Assembly: GCA_002257025.1 (NCBI GenBank)
Contig: NCHA01000006.1
Coordinates: forward strand, 62,001-126,000
DNA from: Sphingobacteriales bacterium 16-39-50
GTDB lineage: Bacteria > Bacteroidota > Bacteroidia > Sphingobacteriales > Sphingobacteriaceae
Direction: 5' to 3'
DNA: 64,000 bases
The position numbers and the translations under genes are program-made. The notes beneath the pieces were generated by a model. That model had not been told where the DNA came from, searched no databases, and saw nothing but the letters and a program-made list of their open reading frames with translations. This document shows, piece by piece, positions 33,324 to 42,414 of this stretch. Positions within the stretch are counted from its first letter, which is position 1. Each line of letters opens with the position of its first letter.

Positions 33324-35255
33324 TTATCCCACAGGCCCTCTCCTGCCAAAACTAACCTTAAACTCTGAACCTTCTCCTTCCTTACTTTCAATGCTGATCA
33401 GCGCAGCATTTTCATCAGCAAACCTTTTAACCAGCAAAAGTCCAATTCCTATGCCTTTCTCATTCTTAGTACCGTAAGTACTAATCTCCTTACCGGCAAG
33501 ATTGAACAGCTTACTGATCTTTTCAGCAGGAATTCCGATACCCGAATCCTTAATATGGATTGCTATGCGATCAGCATCTGCAGTATAGAAAATTGATATT
33601 TCACCATCTTGCGGAGTGAATTTTATTGCATTGGCAATCAGGTTCTGAATTATAATCCTGACATGGTCGGGATCTGCAAAGACATTCGTATCCGGCGACG
33701 GAAAATGCTTAAGTTCAATATTCTTTTCCTTTAAAAGAATATCATAGATACTGAGAATCTCATCTGCCTGCCTGCTAAGATCGAGGCTCACCGGCCGGGC
33801 ATTTATACCCAACTGCTGACTGCTTGCCCATGTTACAAGATTATCCAGCATATCAGATGTTTCCCTCAACTTTTCATAGAAGCCATCCAAAAAGAATTTT
33901 AGCTCAGCCTCCGAAAGACCGCCTTCCCTCATCATCTCCATAGCCTTAAGGATAGACCCAAACGGTGCCCGCAGATCATGACCGATAATTGAGAATAACT
34001 GATCCTTAGTCTGATTTAACGTCTCCAATTGGACATTCTGCTTAAGAATCAACTGATTTTGCTCTTCTACAGCCTGAGATTTGATTTTTAAATCATGGTT
34101 CAGTTTACTTTTTTGCCGGGAGAATCTAAAAATCAATATCGTCTTGATCAGGAGAAACAAAGCCAGAGCGGCAATTACGATGGTCACCTTCCTGATGAAC
34201 TTCAATTGCTCCCTGTTTTGTTCATTCAGCTTCTGTAACTGAAGATTTTCGGATTGCTTTAACTGAAGGTGAAGACGGTTAATTTCCTTTTCTTTTGCCT
34301 CATTGAACAAGCTGTCACTATAAAGCTTTTCAAGCTCAAGATATTTAAACGCATTTATATAATCATTCTGCTTCTGATGAGCAGCATAAAGAATTTTAAG
34401 AGCGCGTGAAATATCATATTTCGCATTCACCTGTCTGGCATAAAGCAATGCTTTCTCTGCATTATCAATGGCTTCTGCTAAAAGCCCTCTTTCAAATTGT
34501 ATGCGGGCAATACCTGAATAAGCTAAACTATATTCCCAGCTATTTTTATATTCCGGTTTACTAAGAACTAAACGATAATGCTCCAAAGCTCTTTCATACT
34601 TTTTGAGGGAATAGTACGTCTCAGCCATTCGGTTCAATAACATTGCTGAATAGCTATTCAAACTGTGCTTTTTGCAGTGTTCAAGACCAATTCCAAGATA
34701 TTTAAGAGCTACATCCGGGCGATTGTATTCAGTATAGGCAAGACCCAGATTTATATAAACCGAAGCCTGAATCTTCACACTATTTATTTCAGTTGCCAGT
34801 TTCAATGCTTTTAAGAAATCCTGAATAGCCTCTTCATTTTTATTCTGGGTTAAATGAATCAGCCCAATACTATTTAATGCATAGGCCAGTCCGAGCTTGT
34901 CATTAATCTTCTCACTGGCGCTTTTCGCGGAGATAGCATGTTTGAGGGAAAGATCATAAGAACCTTTAACATAATATGCTTTGGCCATATTACCAATCGC
35001 TCTTGCTTCTCCCAAAGGATATTTAACTTTTCGGGCAATCTGAATGGATTCGGTAGCAAAATAGATCATACTATCCGGCTTAACAAGCATATACTCTGTT
35101 GATATTGAATTCAATAGATTGACTAACCCGGTATCAGGAGGCGTCGGATAGTTCAGAATTTTTGCTCTTAATACCTCTTTTGCTGATTCCTGAGAGAATC
35201 CTACGGACAAAAAAACTAGTTTAAATACCAGGAAGCAGAGAAAGCGTTTATTCAT
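33324..35255 (-). CDS. TPR-domain sensor histidine kinase
   Basis: This 643-residue protein has a signal peptide (ending near SVGFSQ), about seven tetratricopeptide repeats from residue 60 to 310 (for example YVKGSYDLSLKHAISAKSASEK, LGLAYALNSIGLIHLTQNKNEEAIQDF), a coiled-coil and one membrane helix near 350-372. HisKA follows with the phospho-accepting His in IIGHDLRAPFGS (about 426), then HATPase_c with N box (LIANAIKF), G1 (DSGIGIP) and G2 (KGIGIGL). The periplasmic TPR region probably senses a protein partner. No response regulator is adjacent, so it is an orphan kinase here. Confidence 0.9.
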   Translation of the reverse strand: MNKRFLCFLVFKLVFLSVGFSQESAKEVLRAKILNYPTPPDTGLVNLLNSISTEYMLVKPDSMIYFATESIQIARKVKYPLGEARAIGNMAKAYYVKGSYDLSLKHAISAKSASEKINDKLGLAYALNSIGLIHLTQNKNEEAIQDFLKALKLATEINSVKIQASVYINLGLAYTEYNRPDVALKYLGIGLEHCKKHSLNSYSAMLLNRMAETYYSLKKYERALEHYRLVLSKPEYKNSWEYSLAYSGIARIQFERGLLAEAIDNAEKALLYARQVNAKYDISRALKILYAAHQKQNDYINAFKYLELEKLYSDSLFNEAKEKEINRLHLQLKQSENLQLQKLNEQNREQLKFIRKVTIVIAALALFLLIKTILIFRFSRQKSKLNHDLKIKSQAVEEQNQLILKQNVQLETLNQTKDQLFSIIGHDLRAPFGSILKAMEMMREGGLSEAELKFFLDGFYEKLRETSDMLDNLVTWASSQQLGINARPVSLDLSRQADEILSIYDILLKEKNIELKHFPSPDTNVFADPDHVRIIIQNLIANAIKFTPQDGEISIFYTADADRIAIHIKDSGIGIPAEKISKLFNLAGKEISTYGTKNEKGIGIGLLLVKRFADENAALISIESKEGEGSEFKVSFGRRGPVG

Positions 35256-35369
35256 AGATGTTTCGTAAAACTAAAAAAAATTGCTTCATTAATTACATGG
35301 GCATTTTTCATTTTTCTAAGAAAATAATTTAACGCGAGTTCGATATTAAACAATCTAAAGATTAATATT

Positions 35370-35507
35370 TAACCACCTAGATTGAATTTATTATGCTTTA
35401 AGGGAAACATAGATTGAAAATCATATGGATTGAAGCGAAGCTTCAAGGCTATCTGTGTCTAAAATTTAGGTTAGAAACTATAAAATGCTATGTTTCTATG
35501 TGGTTTT
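35370..35507. repeat. Nested palindromic element in the gap before pdxJ
   Basis: The 306-bp gap 35256-35561 holds no gene. Within it, AACCACCTAGA near 35371 and TCTATGTGGTT at the right end are imperfect inverted ends. Inside them GAAACATAG (35404-35412) pairs with CTATGTTTC (35488-35496). The centre-left holds the perfect hairpin TTGAAGC-GAA-GCTTCAA (35430-35446). The arrangement resembles a miniature repeat element with terminal inverted repeats, of a type I associate with Bacteroidota intergenic regions. The pdxJ promoter follows. Confidence 0.6.
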
Positions 35508-35549
35508 TAAAATATTATGTCGAGTTCACGTTAATTTAGACACTTAACT

Positions 35550-35557
35550 TACCTTTG
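35550..35557 (+). promoter_or_regulatory. -7 promoter box of pdxJ, leaderless arrangement
   Basis: TACCTTTG is an exact TAnnTTTG and ends 4 bp before the pdxJ ATG at 35562. Transcription should therefore begin at or within a base or two of the start codon. Confidence 0.6.
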
Positions 35558-35561
35558 CACT

Positions 35562-36284
35562 ATGGCTAAACTCTCTGTAAACATCAATAAAATAGCTACG
35601 CTTCGTAATTCAAGAGGTGGCAATAACCCTGATCTGATTAAAGTTGCCCTGGATGCCGAACGATTCGGAGCGGAGGGAATAACCGTTCATCCACGTCCGG
35701 ATGAGAGGCATATCCGCTATCAGGATGTATTCGACCTGAAAAAGGTGATACAGACGGAGTTTAATATTGAGGGTAATCCCAAAGAACAAAAATTTGTGGA
35801 TTTGGTTTTAGCCAATAAGCCAGCACAGGTTACATTGGTACCTGATGCTGAGGGTCAGTTAACATCCAATCATGGTTGGGATACGATCAAACATCAGGAC
35901 TATCTTAAAGATATTATAGCTGAGTTTAAATCCAAAGGCATTCGTGTATCCATTTTTGTTGATCCTGCAGAAGAAATGGTTGAAGCCGCAGAGCTTACAG
36001 GAACAGATCGCATTGAACTTTACACTGAATCGTATGCCAGTAATTATCATGCCGACAAGGAACTTGCAATTAAACCATATATCGCAGCTGCCCGGCTTGC
36101 CAACAAATTGGGGCTGGGTATAAATGCAGGACATGATCTTGATTTGCATAATTTAAATTACTTTTCAAAAAACATTCCCGGATTACTCGAAGTGAGTATC
36201 GGGCATGCACTTATTTGCGACTCTCTGTATTTGGGTTTGGAAAATACCATCCAAATGTACCTGAGGGCACTAAAGAATAATTAA
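35562..36284 (+). CDS. pdxJ: Pyridoxine 5'-phosphate synthase
   Basis: The 240-residue TIM-barrel enzyme begins [51 protein letters not shown] (written in shorter pieces: the substrate loop is around 18-23 and the catalytic HPRPDERHI around 43-51), then VTLVPD near 90, RIELYTE near 150, NAGHDL near 192 and SIGHALI near 215. These are the standard PdxJ motifs. It condenses 1-deoxy-D-xylulose 5-phosphate with 3-amino-2-oxopropyl phosphate in the DXP-dependent vitamin B6 pathway. PLP made this way is needed by Kbl and GcvP in this window. mnmH follows after 27 bp. Confidence 0.95.
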   Translation: MAKLSVNINKIATLRNSRGGNNPDLIKVALDAERFGAEGITVHPRPDERHIRYQDVFDLKKVIQTEFNIEGNPKEQKFVDLVLANKPAQVTLVPDAEGQLTSNHGWDTIKHQDYLKDIIAEFKSKGIRVSIFVDPAEEMVEAAELTGTDRIELYTESYASNYHADKELAIKPYIAAARLANKLGLGINAGHDLDLHNLNYFSKNIPGLLEVSIGHALICDSLYLGLENTIQMYLRALKNN

Positions 36285-36311
36285 TCTCATAACCTGCACT
36301 ATTCCTTGCGT

Positions 36312-37358
36312 ATGATTCAAACACTGGACATTGATAAATTTCTGCAACTGGCCGAAACTATCCCGGTGATTGATGTCAGAACCCCGCTTGAGTTTGCGCA
36401 CGCACATATTCCGGATGCTCATAATCTTCCCATCTTTTCAAATGATGAAAGGGTTCAGGTAGGTACAACTTATAAGCAAAAAAGTCGTGAAGCTGCAATT
36501 CTGCTTGGATTTGATCTTACCGGTCCGAAATGGTCAGGTTTTATTAAGCAAGCCCTCAAGATTGCTCCCGGGAAAAAGATCCTGGTTCACTGCTGGCGTG
36601 GTGGTATGCGCAGTGGTGCAATGGCCTGGGCATTAAATCTTTATGGTTTTGAAGTCTTTCTTCTTGAAGGCGGTTATAAACGATACCGTAACTGGGTGCT
36701 CGATCAATTTAAAGAAACTTATTCTATACTCATTTTGGGAGGAATGACGGGCTCCGGGAAAACAAAGACGCTCAATCATCTCAAATATCATTCACAACAG
36801 GTTATCGACCTTGAAGACCTTGCGCAACATCAGGGTTCTTCTTATGGATCAATGGGTCAGCTAATTCAGCCCAGTCAGGAGCAATTCGAAAATTTACTCG
36901 CCCGGGAACTGAATAAAATTGACAAAAACACTCCACTTTGGCTGGAGGATGAGAGTTTATCGATAGGCCGGTGTTTTATTCCCAATCCCATTTTCCATCA
37001 AATGCGCCAGGCTCCTGTGATGAAAATCATAGTACCTTTTCAGGAGAGAGTTGATTTTCTTGTAAAGGAATACGGAGTACTTGACAAGGAGTTTCTGATT
37101 GAAAGTACATTGAGAATCGGAAAAAGACTTGGTCCAGAGCAAACCCGCGATGCGGTTCTGGCAATCAGAGAAAACCGGATGGATGATTTTATTAAAATTG
37201 TATTGGTCTATTATGATAAAACCTATGCCAACGGGCAGGGAAAAAGGGAAAAAGAAAGCATCCATATCATTCAATGCAGCAGTACAAATGCAGAAGAAAA
37301 CTGCACACTACTGTTGAATCACATTAAATCAAGCTTTATGATCAATACAAATTTTTAA
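36312..37358 (+). CDS. mnmH: tRNA 2-selenouridine synthase
   Basis: I start this 348-residue protein at ATG 36312 ([11 protein letters not shown]); a TTG lies two codons upstream. The N-terminal rhodanese domain has [24 protein letters not shown] and the catalytic Cys in [11 protein letters not shown] (about residue 95). The C-terminal P-loop domain has GGMTGSGKT near 142. This is MnmH (SelU/YbbB), which converts 2-thiouridine at the tRNA wobble position to 2-selenouridine by way of a geranylated intermediate. It needs selenophosphate, supplied by SelD, encoded 59 bp downstream. Confidence 0.94.
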   Translation: MIQTLDIDKFLQLAETIPVIDVRTPLEFAHAHIPDAHNLPIFSNDERVQVGTTYKQKSREAAILLGFDLTGPKWSGFIKQALKIAPGKKILVHCWRGGMRSGAMAWALNLYGFEVFLLEGGYKRYRNWVLDQFKETYSILILGGMTGSGKTKTLNHLKYHSQQVIDLEDLAQHQGSSYGSMGQLIQPSQEQFENLLARELNKIDKNTPLWLEDESLSIGRCFIPNPIFHQMRQAPVMKIIVPFQERVDFLVKEYGVLDKEFLIESTLRIGKRLGPEQTRDAVLAIRENRMDDFIKIVLVYYDKTYANGQGKREKESIHIIQCSSTNAEENCTLLLNHIKSSFMINTNF

Positions 37359-37375
37359 TTTCATGTTTTCCATTT

Positions 37376-37411
37376 CTTATCTCAATACTCATATCTCAAT
37401 ACTCACTACTT
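37376..37411. repeat. Low-complexity CTCAATACTCA word array
   Basis: The mnmH-selD gap contains TATCTCAATACTCA twice in succession and then CTACTTATTTA. It uses the same words as 24758-24793. It may affect read-through from mnmH into selD. Confidence 0.6.
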
Positions 37412-37417
37412 ATTTAT

Positions 37418-38476
37418 ATGATCCCCGAAGAAATAAAATTAACTCAATATTCACATGGTGCAGGCTGTGGTTGTAAAATTAGTCCGGCAGTATTAGACAT
37501 TATTCTGCACAGCCCAACCAGCCACCAGGCCGACCCTAACTTACTGGTAGGGAATAATACCAGGGATGATGCAGCAGTACTCGATCTTGGTAATGGGAAT
37601 GCACTCATTTCAACAACGGATTTTTTCATGCCAATTGTGGATGATGCCTATGACTTTGGCCGAATAGCCTCAGCCAATGCCATCAGCGATGTTTATGCGA
37701 TGGGAGGGAAGCCAGTATTAGCCATCGCTATATTGGGATGGCCGATCGATAAATTATCGCCCGAAGTTGCACAAAAAGTGCTCGAAGGTTCCAGGGCAAT
37801 TTGTGCGGAAGCGGGAATTACCCTCGCCGGAGGGCATAGCATTGATTGCCCTGAACCTGTATTTGGTCTGTCTGTCAATGGCATAGTCGATATTAAACAT
37901 TTAAAGCAAAACTCCACTGCAGGGGCAGGATGCAAGCTTTATCTTACCAAAGCGCTTGGAGTAGGAATCCTGACCACGGCACAAAAAAAGGGAATTCTAA
38001 AACCGGAACACGCAGCCATTGCCCCAAAAAGCATGTCGATGTTAAATAAAATTGGTGAAACACTAGGCAAATTGGATTATGTAAAAGCAATGACAGATGT
38101 TACAGGTTTCGGATTACTAGGGCATCTTTCAGAAATGTGTGAAGGCAGTAATTTACAGGCTGTCATTGAATTTGATAAAGTTCCAAAAATTGAGGTGATC
38201 GAAGAATACCTTGATCAAAATTCAGTCCCGGGAGGTACGAACAGAAACTGGAGCAGTTACGGCCATAAGATTGATTCGGGCAGTAAAACACTGACCCGGA
38301 AAACTACTATCCTTGCTGATCCGCAAACCAGCGGAGGCCTGCTGGTTGCTGTGGAAGAATCGAAAACAGCTGAGTTTGAAGAAGTACTTCGGTCAAATGG
38401 TATTCCTGAATCAAATATTATATGTTTCGGATCTTTAAGGGAGAAGACAGGAGATTATCTGGTAGAAATAATTTAA
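37418..38476 (+). CDS. selD: Selenide, water dikinase
   Basis: The 352-residue enzyme has the N-terminal catalytic motif GAGCGCK with Cys in the position that is Sec in some organisms (encoded by TGT, not TGA). NTRDDAAV near 46, [15 protein letters not shown] near 66, SDVYAMGG near 92 and [15 protein letters not shown] near 143 follow. It makes selenophosphate from selenide and ATP. With mnmH next to it and no selA, selB or selC in the window, its visible role is tRNA selenation. Confidence 0.96.
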   Translation: MIPEEIKLTQYSHGAGCGCKISPAVLDIILHSPTSHQADPNLLVGNNTRDDAAVLDLGNGNALISTTDFFMPIVDDAYDFGRIASANAISDVYAMGGKPVLAIAILGWPIDKLSPEVAQKVLEGSRAICAEAGITLAGGHSIDCPEPVFGLSVNGIVDIKHLKQNSTAGAGCKLYLTKALGVGILTTAQKKGILKPEHAAIAPKSMSMLNKIGETLGKLDYVKAMTDVTGFGLLGHLSEMCEGSNLQAVIEFDKVPKIEVIEEYLDQNSVPGGTNRNWSSYGHKIDSGSKTLTRKTTILADPQTSGGLLVAVEESKTAEFEEVLRSNGIPESNIICFGSLREKTGDYLVEII

Positions 38477-38542
38477 AAGGGTATAGCTCCTGTCGTTAAG
38501 TATGATTTACTCTGGAATTGCTTATCTTTAAGAAACACGATT

Positions 38543-39115
38543 ATGAAAAGAACAGTTTTCTATTTATTCATTGCTTTGGGATTCAGCTTCATCAGCGGAT
38601 GCGGGACTGAAACAACAATCAATGACGACGAGGCGGCATCCGTAATCTCAAATTATCTGGATGAAAATCCGGAATATAAAACAGCCAGTTTCAATTTTGG
38701 TGAAATGAAATTCCGTCAAAATAAAGATCAGGTGGAGTTAAATAAGTACAAGGAACTGGAAGAATCCGGGTACATTACCATGGATGTGCAGGAACAAAAG
38801 AAGGTTTTCCTTTCCAAAGACAGTTCATTTGTTTATTTGATCAAATTAACGGAGAAAGCAGCACCATTTGTTCTGGAGCAGGGTAATGATAAGGCAAAGG
38901 TCAAGACTATCATTTATGAAATGGATAATGATAAGCCCGTTAATTTTGTAAAAACCAATGATAATTCTGCAAAAGTGACCGTTACTTTAGTTAAGGCTGA
39001 AACAGACTTCTACCCTTTTGACAACAACAAAGGTTCAAACAGTGAGTTTATTACAAAAACCTATAAACTCAAACATAAGAAAGATGAAGGCTGGGTTGTT
39101 TCCGGTGAAAAATAA
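38543..39115 (+). CDS. Putative lipoprotein of unknown function
   Basis: The 190-residue product has a lipoprotein signal peptide (MKRTVFYLFIALGFSFISGC, lipobox FISGC, Cys20). The mature part is hydrophilic, with an N-terminal stretch (EAASVISNYLDENPEYKTASFNFGEMKF) followed by beta-rich segments. I recognise no family. It stands alone between selD and gcvP and is followed by a terminator, so it is probably a monocistronic envelope protein. Confidence 0.75.
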   Translation: MKRTVFYLFIALGFSFISGCGTETTINDDEAASVISNYLDENPEYKTASFNFGEMKFRQNKDQVELNKYKELEESGYITMDVQEQKKVFLSKDSSFVYLIKLTEKAAPFVLEQGNDKAKVKTIIYEMDNDKPVNFVKTNDNSAKVTVTLVKAETDFYPFDNNKGSNSEFITKTYKLKHKKDEGWVVSGEK

Positions 39116-39127
39116 ATTTCAAAAAAT

Positions 39128-39155
39128 GCTGAAAATCAGTAGTATTCAGCCTTTT
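39128..39155 (+). terminator. Terminator-like hairpin after the lipoprotein gene
   Basis: GCTGAA (39128-39133) pairs with TTCAGC (39145-39150), followed by CTTTTTAG. It lies 12 bp after the stop codon. Confidence 0.6.
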
Positions 39156-39241
39156 TAGATATGATAACTGCTCTCTTCAATTATTGACAAGAATATTTCA
39201 TGCAATTTATTCCTGCAATTAAATAATGTGCTGAAAATCCT

Positions 39242-39249
39242 TATTTTTG
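39242..39249 (+). promoter_or_regulatory. -7 promoter box of gcvP
   Basis: TATTTTTG matches TAnnTTTG exactly, 25 bp before the gcvP ATG, predicting a leader of about 20 nt. There is no room for a glycine riboswitch in such a leader. Confidence 0.5.
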
Positions 39250-39274
39250 CCTCATAAAAACTCCCCTCTTTTTA

Positions 39275-42157
39275 ATGAAGCTTAATATAGATTATCAGGA
39301 AAAATTTGAGCAGCGTCATATTGCTCCGAATGAGCAGGACACCGCAAAAATGCTAAGCACCATTGGTGTGAATTCCATTGACGAATTAATCAGTCAAACA
39401 GTACCTCCAAATATCAGATTAAAAAATAATCTGAACCTGCCGGCAGCAAAGAGTGAAGCCGATTACCTGAATGATCTGAAACAAACAGCATCTAAAAACA
39501 AAGTTTTCAAATCGTACATCGGTCAGGGTTACCATGATGTAATTGTTCCGGGTGTCATTCAACGGAATATTCTCGAAAACCCGGGATGGTATACACAGTA
39601 TACTCCATATCAGGCTGAAATTGCACAGGGGCGTTTACAGGCATTGTTAAATTTCCAGACCATGGTGATGGATCTCACCGGAATGGAAATTGCGAATGCT
39701 TCACTTCTGGATGAAGGAACTGCCGCTGCCGAAGCGATGTTCATGCAATACAGCCTTCGTAAAAATGAGAATGCAAAGGTGTTTTTTGTCTCGGAAGAGG
39801 TTTTAGCTCAGACTATTGACATCCTTCAAACCCGCGCTGCCCCTTATGGAATTCAGATACTTATCGGCAGCCATGAAACAGTGAATCTGGATGAGACAAT
39901 GTTTGGGGCTATTGTTCAATACCCTGCAGCTAAAGGTCAGATTTATGATTATTCAGATTTTGCAGGCAAAGCACATGAGAAAGGCATAAAACTTACAGTA
40001 GTTGCCGATATCATGGCACTTGCTTTATTAAGTCCTCCGGGAGAATGGGGTGCTGATATCGTAGTTGGCTCAAGTCAGCGATTTGGTATTCCAATGGGTT
40101 TTGGCGGACCTCATGCCGCATTTTTTGCTACGAAAGAGGAATATAAGCGTTCTTTACCGGGCAGGATAATTGGGGTAACCATTGATAGTGCCGGAAACTA
40201 TGCACTGCGTATGGCACTTCAAACCCGTGAGCAGCATATCAGAAGAGATAAAGCAACCTCAAATATTTGCACTGCGCAGGCACTTCTCGCAATCATGGCA
40301 AGTATGTATGCGATATACCATGGTCCTAAAGGAATTAAGCAGATTGCTGAACGAATCCACGGACTAAGTGTATTTTTATCTCAAGCCCTTGAGAGCCTTG
40401 GATATAAACAGGAAAATAAATTTTTCTTTGACACCATTAAATTAGAACTGGGAGATCTGATCAACCCAATCCATGCAGAAGCTCTTAATAATGAAGTAAA
40501 TCTGAACTATGAAGGTTCTTTGGTTAGCATAACGCTTGATGAAACCACTACTCCCAATGATGTTCTGACAATCATCCGCTTCTTTGCAAAAGTTATGGGT
40601 AAAAATGCTCATGAGCTGGATTTGGATCAAATTAAATCAGGGATTAGTAGTCATATCCCTTCCCAGTTACAAAGGGAATCGGCTTATTTAACACACCCGG
40701 TATTTAACTCATATCATTCTGAGCATGAAATGCTCAGATATATTAAGTCACTTGAAGCAAAGGATCTTTCACTTTGCCATTCAATGATTGCATTAGGTTC
40801 TTGTACTATGAAGCTCAATGCCACAACAGAAATGATCCCTGTTACCTGGGCAGAATTCAGCAAGATTCATCCATTTGCACCTATCGATCAGGTTGGAGGA
40901 TACATGCAGATCTTCGATGAGCTGAATAAATGGTTGAGTGAAATAACCGGTTTTGCCTCTATGAGTTTGCAGCCAAATTCTGGTGCTCAGGGTGAGTATG
41001 CCGGACTTATGGTTATTCGCGCATATCATTTAGACAGAGGCGATACTCATAGGAATATTGCCTTGATTCCTTCTTCGGCCCATGGGACAAACCCTGCATC
41101 AGCAGCCATGGCAGGGATGAAGATAATAATCGTTAAATGCGACGAAAGGGGCAATATCGATGTAGCCGACCTGAAAGCGAAAGCTGAAGAACATGCTTCT
41201 GATCTTTCTTGTCTGATGGTAACTTATCCTTCAACACATGGAGTATTCGAGGAATCGATTATCGAAATCTGTGAAATCATCCACAAGAATGGCGGACAGG
41301 TTTATATGGATGGAGCAAATATGAATGCTCAGGTTGGACTAACCAGCCCGGCAGCAATCGGTGCCGATGTCTGTCACCTTAATCTGCATAAAACATTTTG
41401 TATCCCTCATGGAGGTGGTGGTCCTGGAATGGGCCCAATAGGCGTAGCAAAACATCTGGTGCCATTTTTACCGGGACATGCCGTTGTTGATATGGGTAAT
41501 GAAAAATCAATTTCTGCGGTTTCATCAGCACCATGGGGCTCAGCCTCAATTCTAATCATATCACATGCATATATTGCGATGATGGGCGGCGAGGGATTGA
41601 CCAATGCAACCAAATTCGCGATTCTGAATGCCAATTATATTAAAGCCCGGCTTGAGAATTCTTACCCTGTTCTTTATTCGGGAAGTCAGGGCCGCTGTGC
41701 ACATGAGATGATCCTGGATTGTCGTGCTTTCAAGGCATACGGTGTAGAAGTTACTGATATTGCCAAGCGACTGATGGATTATGGTTTCCATGCACCAACA
41801 GTGTCATTCCCGGTTGCAGGCACGGTCATGATAGAACCAACCGAATCAGAACCTAAACATGAACTGGATCGTTTTTGCGATGCAATGATTGCTATCCGTG
41901 CTGAAATATCAGAAGTTGAAATCGGTAAACTGGATGCAGTAGATAACCCTCTGAAAAATGCACCTCATACAGCTTCTGTTGTGACTGCAGATGATTGGAC
42001 ACATCCTTACTCCAGACAAACTGCCGCATTTCCATTGCCTTATGTAGCTACCTATAAATTCTGGCCATCAGTTGGCCGGGTTAATGATACTCATGGCGAC
42101 AGGACACTAATTTGTTCATGCCCTCCAATAGAATCATATGCAGAGGAAGTAGCATAA
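39275..42157 (+). CDS. gcvP: Glycine dehydrogenase (decarboxylating), glycine cleavage P protein
   Basis: The 960-residue single-chain P protein has the duplicated PLP-enzyme layout. The inactive N-terminal half includes [41 protein letters not shown] (quoted in part; residues about 80-120). The active C-terminal half has [14 protein letters not shown] and the Schiff-base Lys in [18 protein letters not shown]. It decarboxylates glycine and passes aminomethyl to lipoyl-GcvH. gcvT and gcvH are not in the window. It would consume glycine made by Tdh and Kbl. A strong terminator follows. Confidence 0.97.
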   Translation: MKLNIDYQEKFEQRHIAPNEQDTAKMLSTIGVNSIDELISQTVPPNIRLKNNLNLPAAKSEADYLNDLKQTASKNKVFKSYIGQGYHDVIVPGVIQRNILENPGWYTQYTPYQAEIAQGRLQALLNFQTMVMDLTGMEIANASLLDEGTAAAEAMFMQYSLRKNENAKVFFVSEEVLAQTIDILQTRAAPYGIQILIGSHETVNLDETMFGAIVQYPAAKGQIYDYSDFAGKAHEKGIKLTVVADIMALALLSPPGEWGADIVVGSSQRFGIPMGFGGPHAAFFATKEEYKRSLPGRIIGVTIDSAGNYALRMALQTREQHIRRDKATSNICTAQALLAIMASMYAIYHGPKGIKQIAERIHGLSVFLSQALESLGYKQENKFFFDTIKLELGDLINPIHAEALNNEVNLNYEGSLVSITLDETTTPNDVLTIIRFFAKVMGKNAHELDLDQIKSGISSHIPSQLQRESAYLTHPVFNSYHSEHEMLRYIKSLEAKDLSLCHSMIALGSCTMKLNATTEMIPVTWAEFSKIHPFAPIDQVGGYMQIFDELNKWLSEITGFASMSLQPNSGAQGEYAGLMVIRAYHLDRGDTHRNIALIPSSAHGTNPASAAMAGMKIIIVKCDERGNIDVADLKAKAEEHASDLSCLMVTYPSTHGVFEESIIEICEIIHKNGGQVYMDGANMNAQVGLTSPAAIGADVCHLNLHKTFCIPHGGGGPGMGPIGVAKHLVPFLPGHAVVDMGNEKSISAVSSAPWGSASILIISHAYIAMMGGEGLTNATKFAILNANYIKARLENSYPVLYSGSQGRCAHEMILDCRAFKAYGVEVTDIAKRLMDYGFHAPTVSFPVAGTVMIEPTESEPKHELDRFCDAMIAIRAEISEVEIGKLDAVDNPLKNAPHTASVVTADDWTHPYSRQTAAFPLPYVATYKFWPSVGRVNDTHGDRTLICSCPPIESYAEEVA

Positions 42158-42184
42158 TCTTATTCTTTTCAACTCTTTATACAA

Positions 42185-42214
42185 AAAATACCCTGCCCAA
42201 AAGCAGGGTATTTT
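42185..42214 (+). terminator. Rho-independent terminator of gcvP
   Basis: AAAATACCCTGC pairs with GCAGGGTATTTT around CCAAAA, followed by further T. It is 28 bp after the gcvP stop. Confidence 0.88.
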
Positions 42215-42414
42215 TATTGAATTATATTCATTTTCATTACTCTCGTGTTAAATTTATTAACCATAAAACAATTTTGTAAAATCCTCGTAAAAATAAATTC
42301 CTGTCAGAGAAACACGAATTGACAGGCCTGAATCAATATTCTTATATATTGATATTAACTACTTGAAAATCAGTAATTTTAAACTTTATTGATTCCTTTT
42401 CGGAATAGCAATTA

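Noticed and set aside
39116..39274. Glycine riboswitch upstream of gcvP
   Set aside because: The -7 box leaves a leader of about 20 nt and no tandem aptamer motif is visible.
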